Origin: Uloborus plumipes
Taxonomy: Eukaryota; Arthropoda; Arachnida; Araneae; Uloboridae
Length of the DNA stretch: 64,000 nucleotides
Assembly: GCA_038373865.1 (NCBI GenBank)
Contig: JAXGGA010002268.1
Location: 1 to 64,000, forward strand
Reading direction: 5' to 3'
Shown here: positions 9,549-19,610 of the stretch, piece after piece
Numbering within the stretch: the first letter of the stretch is position 1
Layout of the letters: each line of letters opens with the position of its first letter
Made by a program: the position numbers and the translations under genes
The notes under the pieces: generated by a model
Told to the model about the DNA's origin: nothing
Seen by the model: only the letters and a program-made list of their open reading frames with translations
Databases searched by the model: none

Positions 9549-11237
9549 TTTTTAGCCTACTTTCCCGTTAAAAATAAAAGAGACGAAAAAAGCATTAAAA
9601 TTGGCTTAATGCATCTAAAAAATGTCGCCAAGTCCAAAAAATATCGCCAAGTAAAAAAAAGTCAAAAAGAAACAAAACAATGAAATAAATATCGAAAAAT
9701 TAAAAATTTGAAAGTAGGGTATTGAGATGGGGAATTTGTGTGTCGGTCTGTCTGTCCCCCTCTAATAACTTTTGAATGAACATTCCGATTTGGACGAACT
9801 TTTTTTTGTTGGAAAGATCTCGGCGAGTACAGCTCATTCCCATACTTGATTTTTTGATTTGAACAATTTTTGGTTCAACTTTGAGCCGTTCAAACAACCG
9901 GTCCCGCGATACTAACTTTTGAATGAACAGTCCGATTTGAACAAACTTTTTTTTTGTTCGAAATATCTTTTCAAGGATACTTCATTCCCGTATCTACATT
10001 TTCGATTTGAACAATTTTTCGTTCAACATTGAACCGTTCAAACAAGCTCTCACCCCTAATAACTTTTGAGTGAACCATCCGATTTAAACAAACTTTTTGT
10101 TGTTCGAAAGATCTCGGCAAGGATACTTCATCCCCGTTTTTAAATTTCCGATTTGAACAATTTTTCGTTCAACATTGAACCGTTCAAACAAGCCCTCACA
10201 CCTAATAACTTTTGAATGAGCAGTCCGATTTAAACAAACTTTTTTTTGTTCAAAAGATCTCGGCAAGGATGCTTCATTACCGTATTTAAATTTTCAATTT
10301 GAACATTTTTTTCGTTCAACATTGAACCGTTCAAACAACCGTTCCCCACCTAATAACTTTTAAGTGAACCGTCCGAATTGAATAAACTTTTTTTTGTTCG
10401 AAAGATCTCGGAGAGGCTCATTCCTATATTTCACTTTTCAATTTGAACTATTTTTCGTTCAATGATGAACCGTTCAGAAAAAATTTTAACATGAGCGCCT
10501 ACGGAGAAATTTAAATTGAATGTTGATTCTGAACTTCAAGGCGGATTTCCTTCAAACTAACTTTGTAAGAAAATGGTTTTGATAAATAATGTATTGTAAA
10601 GTACTTTTCTGAATAATCTTCTGTGAGGACTCTGATTCCGACTCCGCAAACATGGCGGAAATGCAGGCTCAAAAAAAATGACTGACTGGGCAGACGATTT
10701 TTTGTTTATTTATTTATTTGTTTTGTTTAATTTATTATTTTTTTTTTTTTTTATCAGACGATTTTTTTTTTTTTTTGTCAACAAAAATTTTTCATTCACG
10801 AGAGCATTTTATTCCTTATTTATATTTAACAACTGGCAACGGATTAAAAATGAAATTCAAGACATTTTATTAACGAACGACTTTTTTTTCTTTCTTTGAT
10901 AAAATGTGTTTTGAAGTTCTTTGTACTTTTATTTTATTTATTTATTTTTTTTTCTTTTGAAAACGATTGTGGAATTTTTCTACGGAAGAACTATAACAGT
11001 TACATTCTTTAAAAGGTGCGACAAAACTTTATTGACTCGTTTATTTACTTTTTACGTGTCTATTTTATCTGATGAGAGAGGTATATTTTGCTTTCAGAAA
11101 TCAGCTTTAAGTGCTATAAAGATATGTTTGACATAATTTTTAGTTTCAGATAATCAAGAGAATATTGATCAGATGCTAATGCCGATGTCGATGTACGGGA
11201 AAGTAGGCTCGTTTAGTTCTTGACAGAACTTCTTGTT
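9549..11237 (+). mobile_element. Helentron-associated (HINE/DINE-1-like) element with internal tandem array
   Basis: Three features in order match the HINE/DINE-1 layout. A 15-bp subterminal inverted repeat AGCCTACTTTCCCGT (9554) pairs with ACGGGAAAGTAGGCT (11,195-11,209). Between them lies a tandem array of about 140-150 bp units (9750-10,470), each with TAATAACTTTTGAATGA and GTTCAACATTGAACCGTTC. After the 3' repeat comes a hairpin AGTTCT-TGAC-AGAACT and the end CTTCTTGTT. The same order is present in the inverted copy at 48,064-50,078. No open frame of interest, so it is non-autonomous. Confidence 0.7.
9750..10470 (+). repeat. Internal tandem array of the HINE-like element
   Basis: About five units of roughly 140-150 bp. 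Each has a TTTTGAATGA phrase, then GTCCGATTTGAACAAACTTTT, CGAAAGATCTCGGC, a CATTCCCGTAT phrase and TTCGTTCAACATTGAACCG. Units differ by point changes and small indels. Confidence 0.8.
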
Positions 11238-11733
11238 TGTTCTAATGTTGTTTAAGAGCAATGCTGTTAAAAATATATTCTGCAAACAGTTGTAATATAA
11301 AGATTGAATCTGTTAGTAGATTAAATGTTTTCTTGTCAAGGAAAGTGTCTTATTTTCATTTTCCTAATCATTTTAACAGATTTTAGCGAACCTTTCAAAT
11401 GTCACAATCGTTTATTCAACTTTAAATATTATTTTTAGATATAGGACGATGTGTTCAGGGGCGGATACAGAAATAGTTTTTGGAAGGGTCTCAAAAAGTG
11501 AAAACTTCCCCTTTCATTCATTAAAAATTATATGACGGAGTTGTTCTCATGTAATTTTTAATGAAGAAAAAAAGTTGTCATTACGTTCCTTCAAAATGTT
11601 TTCCAAAAAAAAAACCTGGAGCCAAATAATTTACTTATAAGTCTAGAAAAGTTACATTCTAACTTACTTCGAATGTAGTTTTAAAATATCGTTTTTAACA
11701 TTTTAAGCAAACACACTACTACTGAACCTTATG
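11238..11733. other. Intergenic; one hAT-type terminus
   Basis: No gene. CAGGGGCGGATACAG at 11,457 has the form of a hAT end, but no partner or 8-bp duplication was found. Confidence 0.4.
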
Positions 11734-13276
11734 CACTGCTCAAACAATTAGGGGAGCAAGCAAAAAAGTGAAGAAAATCGTGCGAGACAGCCACGGATTG
11801 GCATACAATGGATAGTACAAGTGCATTAATGCGCAATACAGAAAAAGAGCCCTAAAAATTTTGGAATTAAGCTTTAATTCTTTGAAAATATGGAAAAAAC
11901 ATGAAAAAATGATTTAGGGCAACACTTTGGTAACATATGTAAACGATAAAAAGGTTAGACATAATACATTAGTTTTAATAGGGTGTGTGGTCTCCTCGAA
12001 CATCTAAGACTGCTGCACACCTGTTTGGCATGGATGCGATGAGGTTATCGATCAGACTTTGAGAAATATTGTTCCACGCCGCAAGAGTACAATCTCCAAG
12101 CTTTGAACAGTCACAGGCGGCCTTTGTCGCGCAGCAATGCACCGTCCGAGCATGTCCCAAGCATGTTTGATTGTATTCAGGTCATGACAGCCCGCTGGTC
12201 GTTCTATACGTTGCATTGCTTCAGCTTCAAGCATGTTCTCCACCAGACGAGCTCTAAACCTTCGAGCATTAACATTTTGGAAAACAAAGGAATCTCCAAT
12301 TTCTCCGGCGCTTGGGATGACGTGAGGTCGCAGCACCTCGTCTGAATACCTTCGGCCCGTCAAAATGCCATTCCTAATGATATGCTGCTCCGTATGTCCG
12401 CCTATGCTGATTCCATCACATACCATCCAACCAGCTCGTCTGTATTGTGACCTTTCACGAACAAATGCTGGGTTATTTCGAGTGCTCTGTCCCTCCTTAC
12501 CAGAATACGTTGGGTATCACACAGCAGACTGAATTGGCCCTCGTCTGTAAAAAGCACTTGGCTTCAATCATGTTGCTCCCAATCTCGATGTTCAGCAGCC
12601 CATCTTCTTCGGGCCGCACGATGGCATGGATGCAACGGAATGCATACTATTGCCCTACGTGCATAGAGCCCTCCCTCATGAAGCCGATTACGTACTGTTT
12701 GGCTAGACACCCTTCGTCCTGTTGCCAAGAGCAACTGTCTTTGCAGCTGCGAAGCATTATCTGTTCTGTTTCGACGGACTTTTAACCACATATACCGGTC
12801 ATCAGTTGCAGTAGTAGCGCATAGATGACCTTTCCCTGGTCGATGCCTAACATTTCCTGTTTCCTGGAATCGATTCCACAGCGTTGCACCAACACTTCTG
12901 GCGACTCCAACAGCGTCCGTGATACTACGTTGTGTTCTCCCGGATTCCAGTCTGCCTATAACACGCCATGCCATAGATTTCGGTAAATCACGTTGTTGAG
13001 ACATTCTCAAGCTCCCTTGTCTCAATAAAAAAAGATTGCGCAATCGAATTTCTAAGTTGCGGCGATAAGACATACGTTTCTATAACATCCCGATTTCTAC
13101 TCCTATCTCCTTTTCTGGTTTTTGACGTCATGAACTTTGATTTGCATATAAAATTCTCTTCTTCTGTTTCCTGGTATTCTTTAAATTATGGATGATTCAA
13201 TTTATGTTACTTATTGGTATACATCTTTGCGTAATTTTGATAAAAGCGTGTTCTCCCCTAATTGTTTTGAGCAGTG
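11734..13276 (-). mobile_element. Full-length but dead Tc1-like element, 1,543 bp
   Basis: Terminal inverted repeats CACTGCTCAAA.CAATTAGG (one extra A on the right copy) at 11,734 and, reversed, ending at 13,276. TA follows the right end; the left flank reads TG, probably a mutated TA. The length and one minus-strand transposase frame fit Tc1. A 5'-end fragment of the same family lies at 19,268-19,610. Confidence 0.85.
11975..13073 (-). pseudogene. Tc1-type transposase pseudogene
   Basis: The minus strand encodes in order an N-terminal helix-turn-helix region (13,073-12,564: MSQQRDLPKSMAWRVIGRLE..., then ...RRWAAEHRDWEQHD), a shifted frame with F-T-D-E-G-Q-F (the first catalytic Asp region, normally TDESRF), and a C-terminal part (12,426-11,975: GGHTEQHIIRNG..., DMLGRC, MPNRCAAVLDVRGDHTPY). 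There are frameshifts near 12,560 and 12,090. The second catalytic segment reads FQNVNARRF instead of the usual FQDDNARPH, and the glutamate segment reads LNTIKHAWD instead of LNPIEHAWD. Two of the three DDE residues are therefore lost, and the element cannot encode an active enzyme. Confidence 0.9.
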
Positions 13277-13409
13277 TATAACTCAATCAAATTGGTATAA
13301 TAGTGCACGGCATTACTAATAAACATAGCAGTCATGATTATAAGAACCAGAGGTTATGAAAACAGAATGCAGTGGCCACCGTTTATATGAATCACGTGCG
13401 TCCTAAAGA

Positions 13410-13532
13410 GTTTTGATTCAACAAATCAGTCGATGCAATAAGCAGGCTTTCAACAAAATTGACTATTGCCCTGTTTTTGACGATTTGATTCATTAAAGTA
13501 GCTGATTCAATTAATTGGCGCGGTGTCGACTG
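13410..13532. mobile_element. Truncated pogo-like MITE of the 8262-8436 subfamily
   Basis: It shares GATTTGATTCATTAAAG and GCTGATTCAATTAA with 8262-8436 and ends GTCGACTG followed by TA (13,533-13,534). The left end is eroded. Confidence 0.5.
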
Positions 13533-13534
13533 TA

Positions 13535-14116
13535 ATCACTTCTTTTTCTTTCAAAGAAGAATTAATGAACGATTCGTGATATTATGTACCCTTGATCACA
13601 AAACTTATGAGTTTTATATGAGTCGATTAGAATCAAAACCCGTTAAGTCCATTTCTCAAAGAGCTCGTGCAATAAAGTTTTAAAACAAGAAGCTATATAT
13701 ATGTGAGTGCATGTCCTTCCGTCTCCAAAATAAAAAGACTTTGTTTCGTTAGTGAAAATATACACACATAATTTTAACTAGACTTCATTTCTATGAAGTA
13801 ATGAGAAAATCCTAATACAGTGACAGCTATCAATCAAAACTTCCTTTACCAAAGAGAGATCCATCTCATTAAAATACACTTAAAATCATTCGACATTACC
13901 AGAGCTAAGTATTTTACAGTTAAAGACACAGATAAAATAAACATTTGCAACATCCATCCCGAAACAAATTGACGATTAAAAACACAATGAATAAATTATA
14001 AGTTCCATTGAAATGTAAAGCAATCAAAGCAATATTTTTATTAAAATTGAGAAAATAAAAACAGTCGATATTATCTAACAGTGAAAATATTTCGATTTAT
14101 TTCATTTCAATAAGAC
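13535..14116. other. Intergenic, nothing recognised
   Basis: AT-rich, no gene, no repeat terminus seen. Confidence 0.5.
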
Positions 14117-14124
14117 AGAAGAGC

Positions 14125-14330
14125 CAGGCGCGGATCCAGAGGGGTGGGGGTCATGGAGGTCATGATCCCCCTCCTTAACCAACCAAATATCGCAAAAAAT
14201 TGCATTTTGAGATTTATATTACGAAAAATTTGCCCCCCCCCCCCATTTTTGCACAAAAATTGCACTTTGACCCCCCCCCCCCCTTTCCTTAAATGACCCC
14301 ATTCTTAACCAAAAGCTGGATCCGCCCTTG
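14125..14330. mobile_element. hAT-like MITE, 206 bp
   Basis: Left CAGGCGCGGATCCAG and right reversed CAAGGGCGGATCCAG. Flanking 8-mers AGAAGAGC (14,117-14,124) and AGAAGGGC (14,331-14,338) differ by one base. Two C-runs and no frame inside. Confidence 0.75.
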
Positions 14331-14338
14331 AGAAGGGC

Positions 14339-14865
14339 TTGGGATGCTGTTGTGTGAATGTGTTTAAAAACATTAAAAAAAATGTGTTTAAAAATATAAA
14401 GAATAAAAAAAATGAAACAATTAAAAGAACGAAAAGATATAATCGTGGTAACAAAACAAAAGTTAATTTCCTTTGAGGAAATAAGTTCAATTCCGCCATA
14501 TTTTTTTATTTTTTTATTTAACCAATTAGAATCGTTTGGCTTACTCAGGGTAAGCCTTAAATTCCGGAATTCTTTCAACAATTATTGCAGCTCTTCTAAC
14601 ACTCGTAAAACTTCAAACCAGGTATCATTTTTAGCATAAAATTTTAAGCTTTTGAATGACATACTTGAAAATGTATACATACGTGAAACTGTTGTAAATA
14701 CTTCTTCCCATTTTATCAAATTTGTATGAAAAATGAGCTAAGAATTAGAGTAGAAAAAAAAACGAAATAGAGTTTTCGAAAAAATGCTTCGAGGTGCACC
14801 TCCCCATGCTACAAACTTAGTGCCAAATTTTAAGAAAATCGACACAGTCAGTCAGAAAGAAAGAA
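14339..14865. other. Intergenic, nothing recognised
   Basis: AT-rich, no element ends seen. The overlapping frames at 14,219-14,639 on both strands cross the MITE boundary and are not coding. Confidence 0.5.
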
Positions 14866-15272
14866 TATTGTTAAAAAATTTCCTGAAATTTTACGGTAAA
14901 AGTTACCGGCATCCATGTTGCCAGTAACTTTTACCGTAAAGTTTTTTTTTTTTTTTTTTTTTTTATTGCAAAATCATACGGAAGAGAAAACGAGAATTAA
15001 AAAGCGCGAGACACGAACGACAAGGATCGAACCCGGGACCTGATTTTTTCACACTGCTTTACTATCCACGGTATCAGATGAGACACATTAGGAGAGCAGA
15101 AATATAGGGTGTCATGTGCTTGTGCATCTCACAGTAAGTCACTCGGTGATCAATTGGCGCTGCAATCGCACTTTTTTAATGGGTACAATTCACTGTAAAA
15201 ATTTTCTGTACGGTAAACGCTACATTTACAGTAACATTTACCATAAAAGCTTCCTGAATTTTTAACAGTGAA
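14866..15272. mobile_element. Palindromic MITE-like element with tRNA-like insert
   Basis: The left TTGTTAAAAAATTTCCTG and the right reversed CACTGTTAAAAATTCAGG are similar inverted ends. Just inside lies a strong hairpin: TTTACGGTAAAAGTTAC at 14,890 pairs with GTAACTTTTACCGTAAA ending 14,941, with a loop of about 17 bp. Further inside are ACGGTAAA and TTTACAGTAA phrases. A tRNA-like segment sits at 15,005-15,080. The element type is not identified. Confidence 0.5.
15005..15080 (-). repeat. tRNA-like sequence (SINE-type or degenerate tRNA)
   Basis: The minus strand has GGTCCCGGGTTCGATCC (B-box) and, upstream, TACCGTGGATAGTAAAG (A-box-like), with a normal tRNA-size interval. A poly-T/A tract follows at 14,941-14,964. 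The D-arm and anticodon arm are not convincing, so a working tRNA is unlikely. Confidence 0.45.
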
Positions 15273-15842
15273 GGAAGGAAAGAAAGACAGACTTCCTTCA
15301 GCTTTATTAATAGTAGAAATATGCTTTGTATGTGCGTGTGTTTTATAGAAATAGTTTAAAAAGTTCAACAAATGTTATGAAGAAATAAATTAAAAAATAG
15401 TTAATATTATCGCTATTGCTATCCCTTTAGGAGGGGCTCGAATATTTTCCGACATTTTACGTCAAATACGTCAAGTTTTAAGATGCCTTTTTATTGCTCA
15501 ACTAGTAAATATCCATCAAGTCGTGTGTTCTTGTTTAGATGTTTCTAGGTGAGCAGAGCTTAAGAGCTCCTAACTACTATACAGTTAAAGTGAGTGCTTT
15601 TCTTCATCCGGAAGGCAAAAACTGACTGTCAACATGAGAAAGTAAAGGGAGCATTTTATATTTGGCACCTTTATCGTTGCATCATGCGGTGATGTTAAGT
15701 ACATGTGCAACTGAGTTTGTGCACTTTCTTTTGATCTTTGCGCTGGCAGAAGTATAGTGGTCAAAACATAAGAGCAATGATGATTAAAACCGCTTTGATA
15801 TGTGTACAACAAAATTACTTCGACAACCCCAGCGAGTACTCT
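15273..15842. other. Intergenic, nothing recognised
   Basis: No gene. The minus-strand frame at 15,585-15,947 (120 codons) has no domain features and overlaps a dispersed inverted repeat, so I do not call it. Confidence 0.5.
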
Positions 15843-16510
15843 TAGTACAGCAGATATGTGACCGAACTGTGCCTTTAATGATAGAAACATGAAACTTGGC
15901 ACACGTATACTACACATCAAATGATTAAATTCTGGATACGCGGCCATCTGAGATTTCGTCTATTGGACTAATGGCAGTCGTCAAACTGCTAAATTTTCGT
16001 ACTTTTTCGAAGTTTCCCCAGTTTGACCATGGAAGAGCACGTTTTTGACAAATATCATACATTACATATTTGAACTACATTAAATTTGCTACAAGTTGAT
16101 ACCAAAATGGACTTGTTAGCTGTAATAGTTTTTGAGATACAGCTTCTCAAAGTTTCACAAATTCTCCAAATTTGAACATTTTTAGTTGATTTCCTTGTTT
16201 TATCATATATGCAAATGTCTTTATATTTTCAATAACCTGCATTGTATAAGCAATGAAGTAAACATTTATTGAATTTAACATTTTGAAGAGGGTGGAAGAA
16301 AGGGTAAAGGTTTTGAGTGAGGGGGGAGGCTCCGGTTCACAACCAGAGAACCGATATCCAAAAGAGAGAGAGAGGCTATTGAAATCCAAAGCTTTCTCTG
16401 AATATCTTTGAGTTCCTTTAAACCTTTTTAAATCATGTTAAATGACAACTGTTAAAACTATACAGAGTTTTTGTTGTTTCATGCATAAAGAGTGTGCTCC
16501 TCGTAATTAT

Positions 16511-17926
16511 AAACTCATGTTTGTGAAAATTTCAACACCATGAAGGACTTAAGCGAATGGGCTGAAATTTTCAGCAATTCAAAATAGGGTATGATATGCA
16601 AATGAATAGAATTTTAGACACGTAGCTCATGCGTACGCTGAGCAGCGTCCTCTGAACGCCAGATTTATCCGAATAAATAGACGGCTGCAGCAAGGTGTGT
16701 ATAGTTATAGGTGGTTATCTGCTTGTGATAAACGTTAGATGAGACGTTGCTTATACCTCTTCGAAGAAAAAGAGCGAGGTTTCAACAACTTACGGAGTTT
16801 AAACGGGGAGGATCATCGGCCTTCGTGAAGCTGGATCGTCTTATCTTGAAGTAGCCGCTCGTGTGCAGCGTAACAGCAGCACAGTGATGCGTGTTTGGAA
16901 GCAGTGGACGGACGAGTGTTGGACAGCTCGGAAATCCGTGAGTGGACCCTGAAAAGTGACGTCAGCGCGCGATGATAGACACCTGATCCGCATGGTACTG
17001 ACGGACCGTACAACTTCTTCCAGACAACTAGCAGCACAGTGGTCAACAGCTACAAGTGTTTCAACGTGTGCTTCATCAATTCGTAGACGTCTGATGCAGC
17101 GTGGACTGCGCACAAGGACTCCTTTACAATACAGGATCCCGCTCACGCTAAACTATCGCCACCTGTGGCTACAATGGGCTAATCAGCGTAAGGATTATCG
17201 TGCTGATTGGCAGTATGTTGTGTTTTCTGGCGAATTCCTCTTTAATTTGTGGCACCATGATAGTCGCATTCGCGTCCGACGCTACGCCGGTGAGCGCCAT
17301 CTTCCAGAGTGCATTATCGAACGTCAGTGGACGAACAAATGGAGTCATGGTCTGGGGTGCCATATCATATCACGGATGATCTCAATTGCTACGAATTGTG
17401 GGTAGCCTGAACAGCAACTGGGACATCAGTGAAGTTCTACAGCCCCAAACCTCCTTCAAGGCTTGCCTGGCACTGTATTTCAGCAAGATAATGCCCGCCC
17501 TCTTGGCGCTAGGACAGTTCAATCCTTCCTTGCATCGCAGTAAGTACATCTTCTTCCCTGCCCAGCGTATTCACCAGATATGTCGCCGATTGAACATGTG
17601 TGGGATTTCGTTGGTCGGCGTCTCGTTTGTGATTCTCGTCCTGTTGCTTCTACAGACAAACTTTGGGTACTCATACAAACAATATGGAATGCTATTGATC
17701 AGGCAGACATTAAAAATTTGTTTGACCCCATGCCACGTCGCGTAGCAGCACTTATTGCAGCGCGTGCTGGCTACACAAAATACTAATTTCAATATTTTTT
17801 AATTATTTGTTGGCTCTTTCTAAGTTTAATCATTTTTTTATACCACTATCACTCAGCTGTGTGTTAAATTTCTTTCAATTATGACGATTCCTTCATGGTG
17901 TTGTAATTTTCACAAACATGAGTTTA
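16511..17926 (+). mobile_element. Dead Tc1-like element, about 1.4 kb, nested
   Basis: Terminal inverted repeats AAACTCATGTTTGTGAAAAT and onward to CAACACCATGAAGGA at both ends (right copy reversed), with TATA/TA at the outer edges. The inside encodes a plus-strand Tc1 transposase remnant. It lies within the inverted-repeat element 15,843-18,355. Confidence 0.85.
16790..17786 (+). pseudogene. Tc1-type transposase pseudogene
   Basis: In order and in several shifted frames: an N-terminal helix-turn-helix piece (about 16,800-16,950, including VAARVQRNSSTVMRVWKQW), a central piece 16,956-17,405 (TTSSRQLAAQWSTAT..., RIPLTLNYRHLWLQWANQRKDYRADWQ, RIRVRRYAGERHLPECII), and a C-terminal piece to 17,786 (MSPIEHVWDFVGRRL, MPRRVAALIAARAGYTKY). 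The first catalytic segment reads FSGEFLFN where the family has FSDESRFN, so Asp is lost. The second catalytic segment is destroyed by frame changes; the glutamate segment SPIEHVWD survives. Inactive. Confidence 0.9.
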
Positions 17927-18361
17927 TATTTATTATCTTTATCAAAATTTGTAAGCGTCTACTATTGAAGACAAAATTCCATCAATTTTGGTCACATATC
18001 TGTTGCGCATTTTGGACGATTAAAAAAGAAGTATAAAGCACCCCCTAGCGGGAAAAGTTAAAATCCACTTAAAACACACAATGCAATAGAACTATTAGAA
18101 AAGAATATTAAATTCTACGATTTTTTTCGCAACGTACGCTATTAACCTTGTGAATATCGGAACAAAGAAGCACATAAAATATATTCAGAGGCCACCATTT
18201 CAAACGTCCGCCATTACTGAAATATTCGAAACCTCAGATGGCCGCGTATCTAAAATGACTCGTAATTATACGTAGTATATGCACACCAAGTTATATGCTT
18301 CTATCATTAAAGGCACAATTCCACTTTTTTTTGTCATATATCTGCTGCACTATCTAGTTAA

Positions 18362-18873
18362 CCCATTAATGCCTAGCGTCCCTTTTTAGGGACGGTCCAA
18401 AAAAGGGTCTGAATTTCCCCAAAATGAATATTTCAATCAAATAATAGTGTTCAACTAGTACCTTGGTATTGTTTCAATTCGTTATTAACAGATTGCAGTA
18501 CATAACCATTGTAAAGTGTGTTCTGTAGCAGTTTTAATATGATCTTTATCAAAAATCACATCGTTCACAATCTCAAGAAAAAAAGCTAAGTTTTCAAATT
18601 ACTCCCAGCTTCCCAGTTTATGTTAATTGCTGATTTTGTTTCTTCTTATAAAATGTCTTTTTAAGTATTATATCGTAGGCAGAAAAAAAATTTAGTTTAA
18701 AAAGTATTTACCCTCTGGGATCTATCGTAAATTTTAAGGGATGATTGTTCTTTCCTTAATAAAAACATTATTTTTTACATAATATTTTTTTTATTATTTT
18801 TCCTGTCCATTAAACACGGTTTGTAACCAGTATACAAAATATCTTTGGAAAAAAAATGTCAGGCATTAATGGG
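18362..18873. mobile_element. piggyBac-like MITE, 512 bp
   Basis: Perfect 13-bp terminal inverted repeats CCCATTAATGCCT / AGGCATTAATGGG, flanked on both sides by TTAA (18,358-18,361 and 18,874-18,877), the hallmark of piggyBac insertion. Just inside the left end is a small palindrome CCCTTTTTAGGG. No transposase frame. Confidence 0.85.
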
Positions 18874-18877
18874 TTAA

Positions 18878-19267
18878 ATTCTAGCTCTGTGTTTTGTACG
18901 TTTGAAAAGCCGTTTTCAAATTAGGGGTCTCTACCAACCTTTGAATCTCTAGCCAACTGCGGATCCAGAAATGCTTCAAGGGAGGGAGCGATTGATTTTT
19001 TTTTTTTTTTTACTTACCCGTTACTATACATGTCCTAGTTTACAAATGTTGACCACAAATGTTTCTGCCTTCAATTTCAAAACGTTTCCGGATTAAGGCA
19101 CCAAATCTCCATTTTCCTTAGATTCAAAATGGTCCAAAAATGTATTTTTCAACTTTAAAGTTGAAAATTTACTACGGGAGAGTTCCTCAAAAGGGAGGGG
19201 CGATCTCCACCATCGCCACTCCCTTGTCTCTAGCTCCGTGCTTGAATTGAGTTTAGGATTTTTGCTA
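18878..19267. other. Non-coding, possible decayed hAT-type MITE
   Basis: CAACTGCGGATCCAG at 18,956 and CTAGCTCCGTGCTTG at about 19,228 look like opposed hAT-type ends, but there is no matching 8-bp duplication. No gene. Confidence 0.35.
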
Positions 19268-19610
19268 AATACACAGTTCAAAACTATTAGAGGAGCAAGT
19301 AAAAAAAGTGAAGAAAACCGTACAAGACAGCCGCGGATAGGCATAGAATGGATAATACACGTGTATCAATGCGCAATACAGAAAAAAAAACAAAAAAAAA
19401 AAACTTTGGAGTTAATCTTAAATTCTTTGAAAATATGAAAAATACATGGAAACGCGATTTAGGGCAACAATTTGGTTACATGTAAAAGATTTAAAAAAGG
19501 TACTGTTTAGACATGATGAATGTGTTTTAATAAGGCCTGTGGTCTCTTTGAACAGCTAAGATTGCTGCACACCTGTTTTGCATGGATGCCCTAAGGCAAG
19601 GTTCACTATA
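19268..19610 (-). mobile_element. End fragment of the 11,734-13,276 Tc1 family
   Basis: Collinear with 11,744-12,040: the AATTAGGGGAGCAAG-type end, GCGATTTAGGGCAACA, the region encoding the transposase C-terminus (GTCTCTTTGAACAGCTAAG, CTGCACACCTGTTTTGCATGGATGC). Similarity stops at about 19,605. Truncated and non-coding. Confidence 0.75.

Larger units (their letters stand above)
15843..18355. mobile_element. Inverted-repeat element carrying a nested Tc1 copy
   Basis: About 115 bp at 15,843-15,960 match the reverse complement of 18,228-18,355, including AGTRCAGCAGATATRTGAC, GTGCCTTTAATGATAGAA and the GGATACGCGGCCATCTGAG block. A partial extra copy of the TTTGGTCACATATCTG phrase is at about 17,983. 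Without the nested Tc1 element (16,511-17,926) it would be about 1.1 kb. No frame is recognised in the remaining parts; the superfamily is not assigned. Confidence 0.6.

Noticed and set aside
9384..9683. 99-codon plus frame, considered as a gene next to the HINE-like element
   Set aside because: It crosses the element boundary, contains the subterminal repeat and ends in low-complexity Lys/Gln codons.
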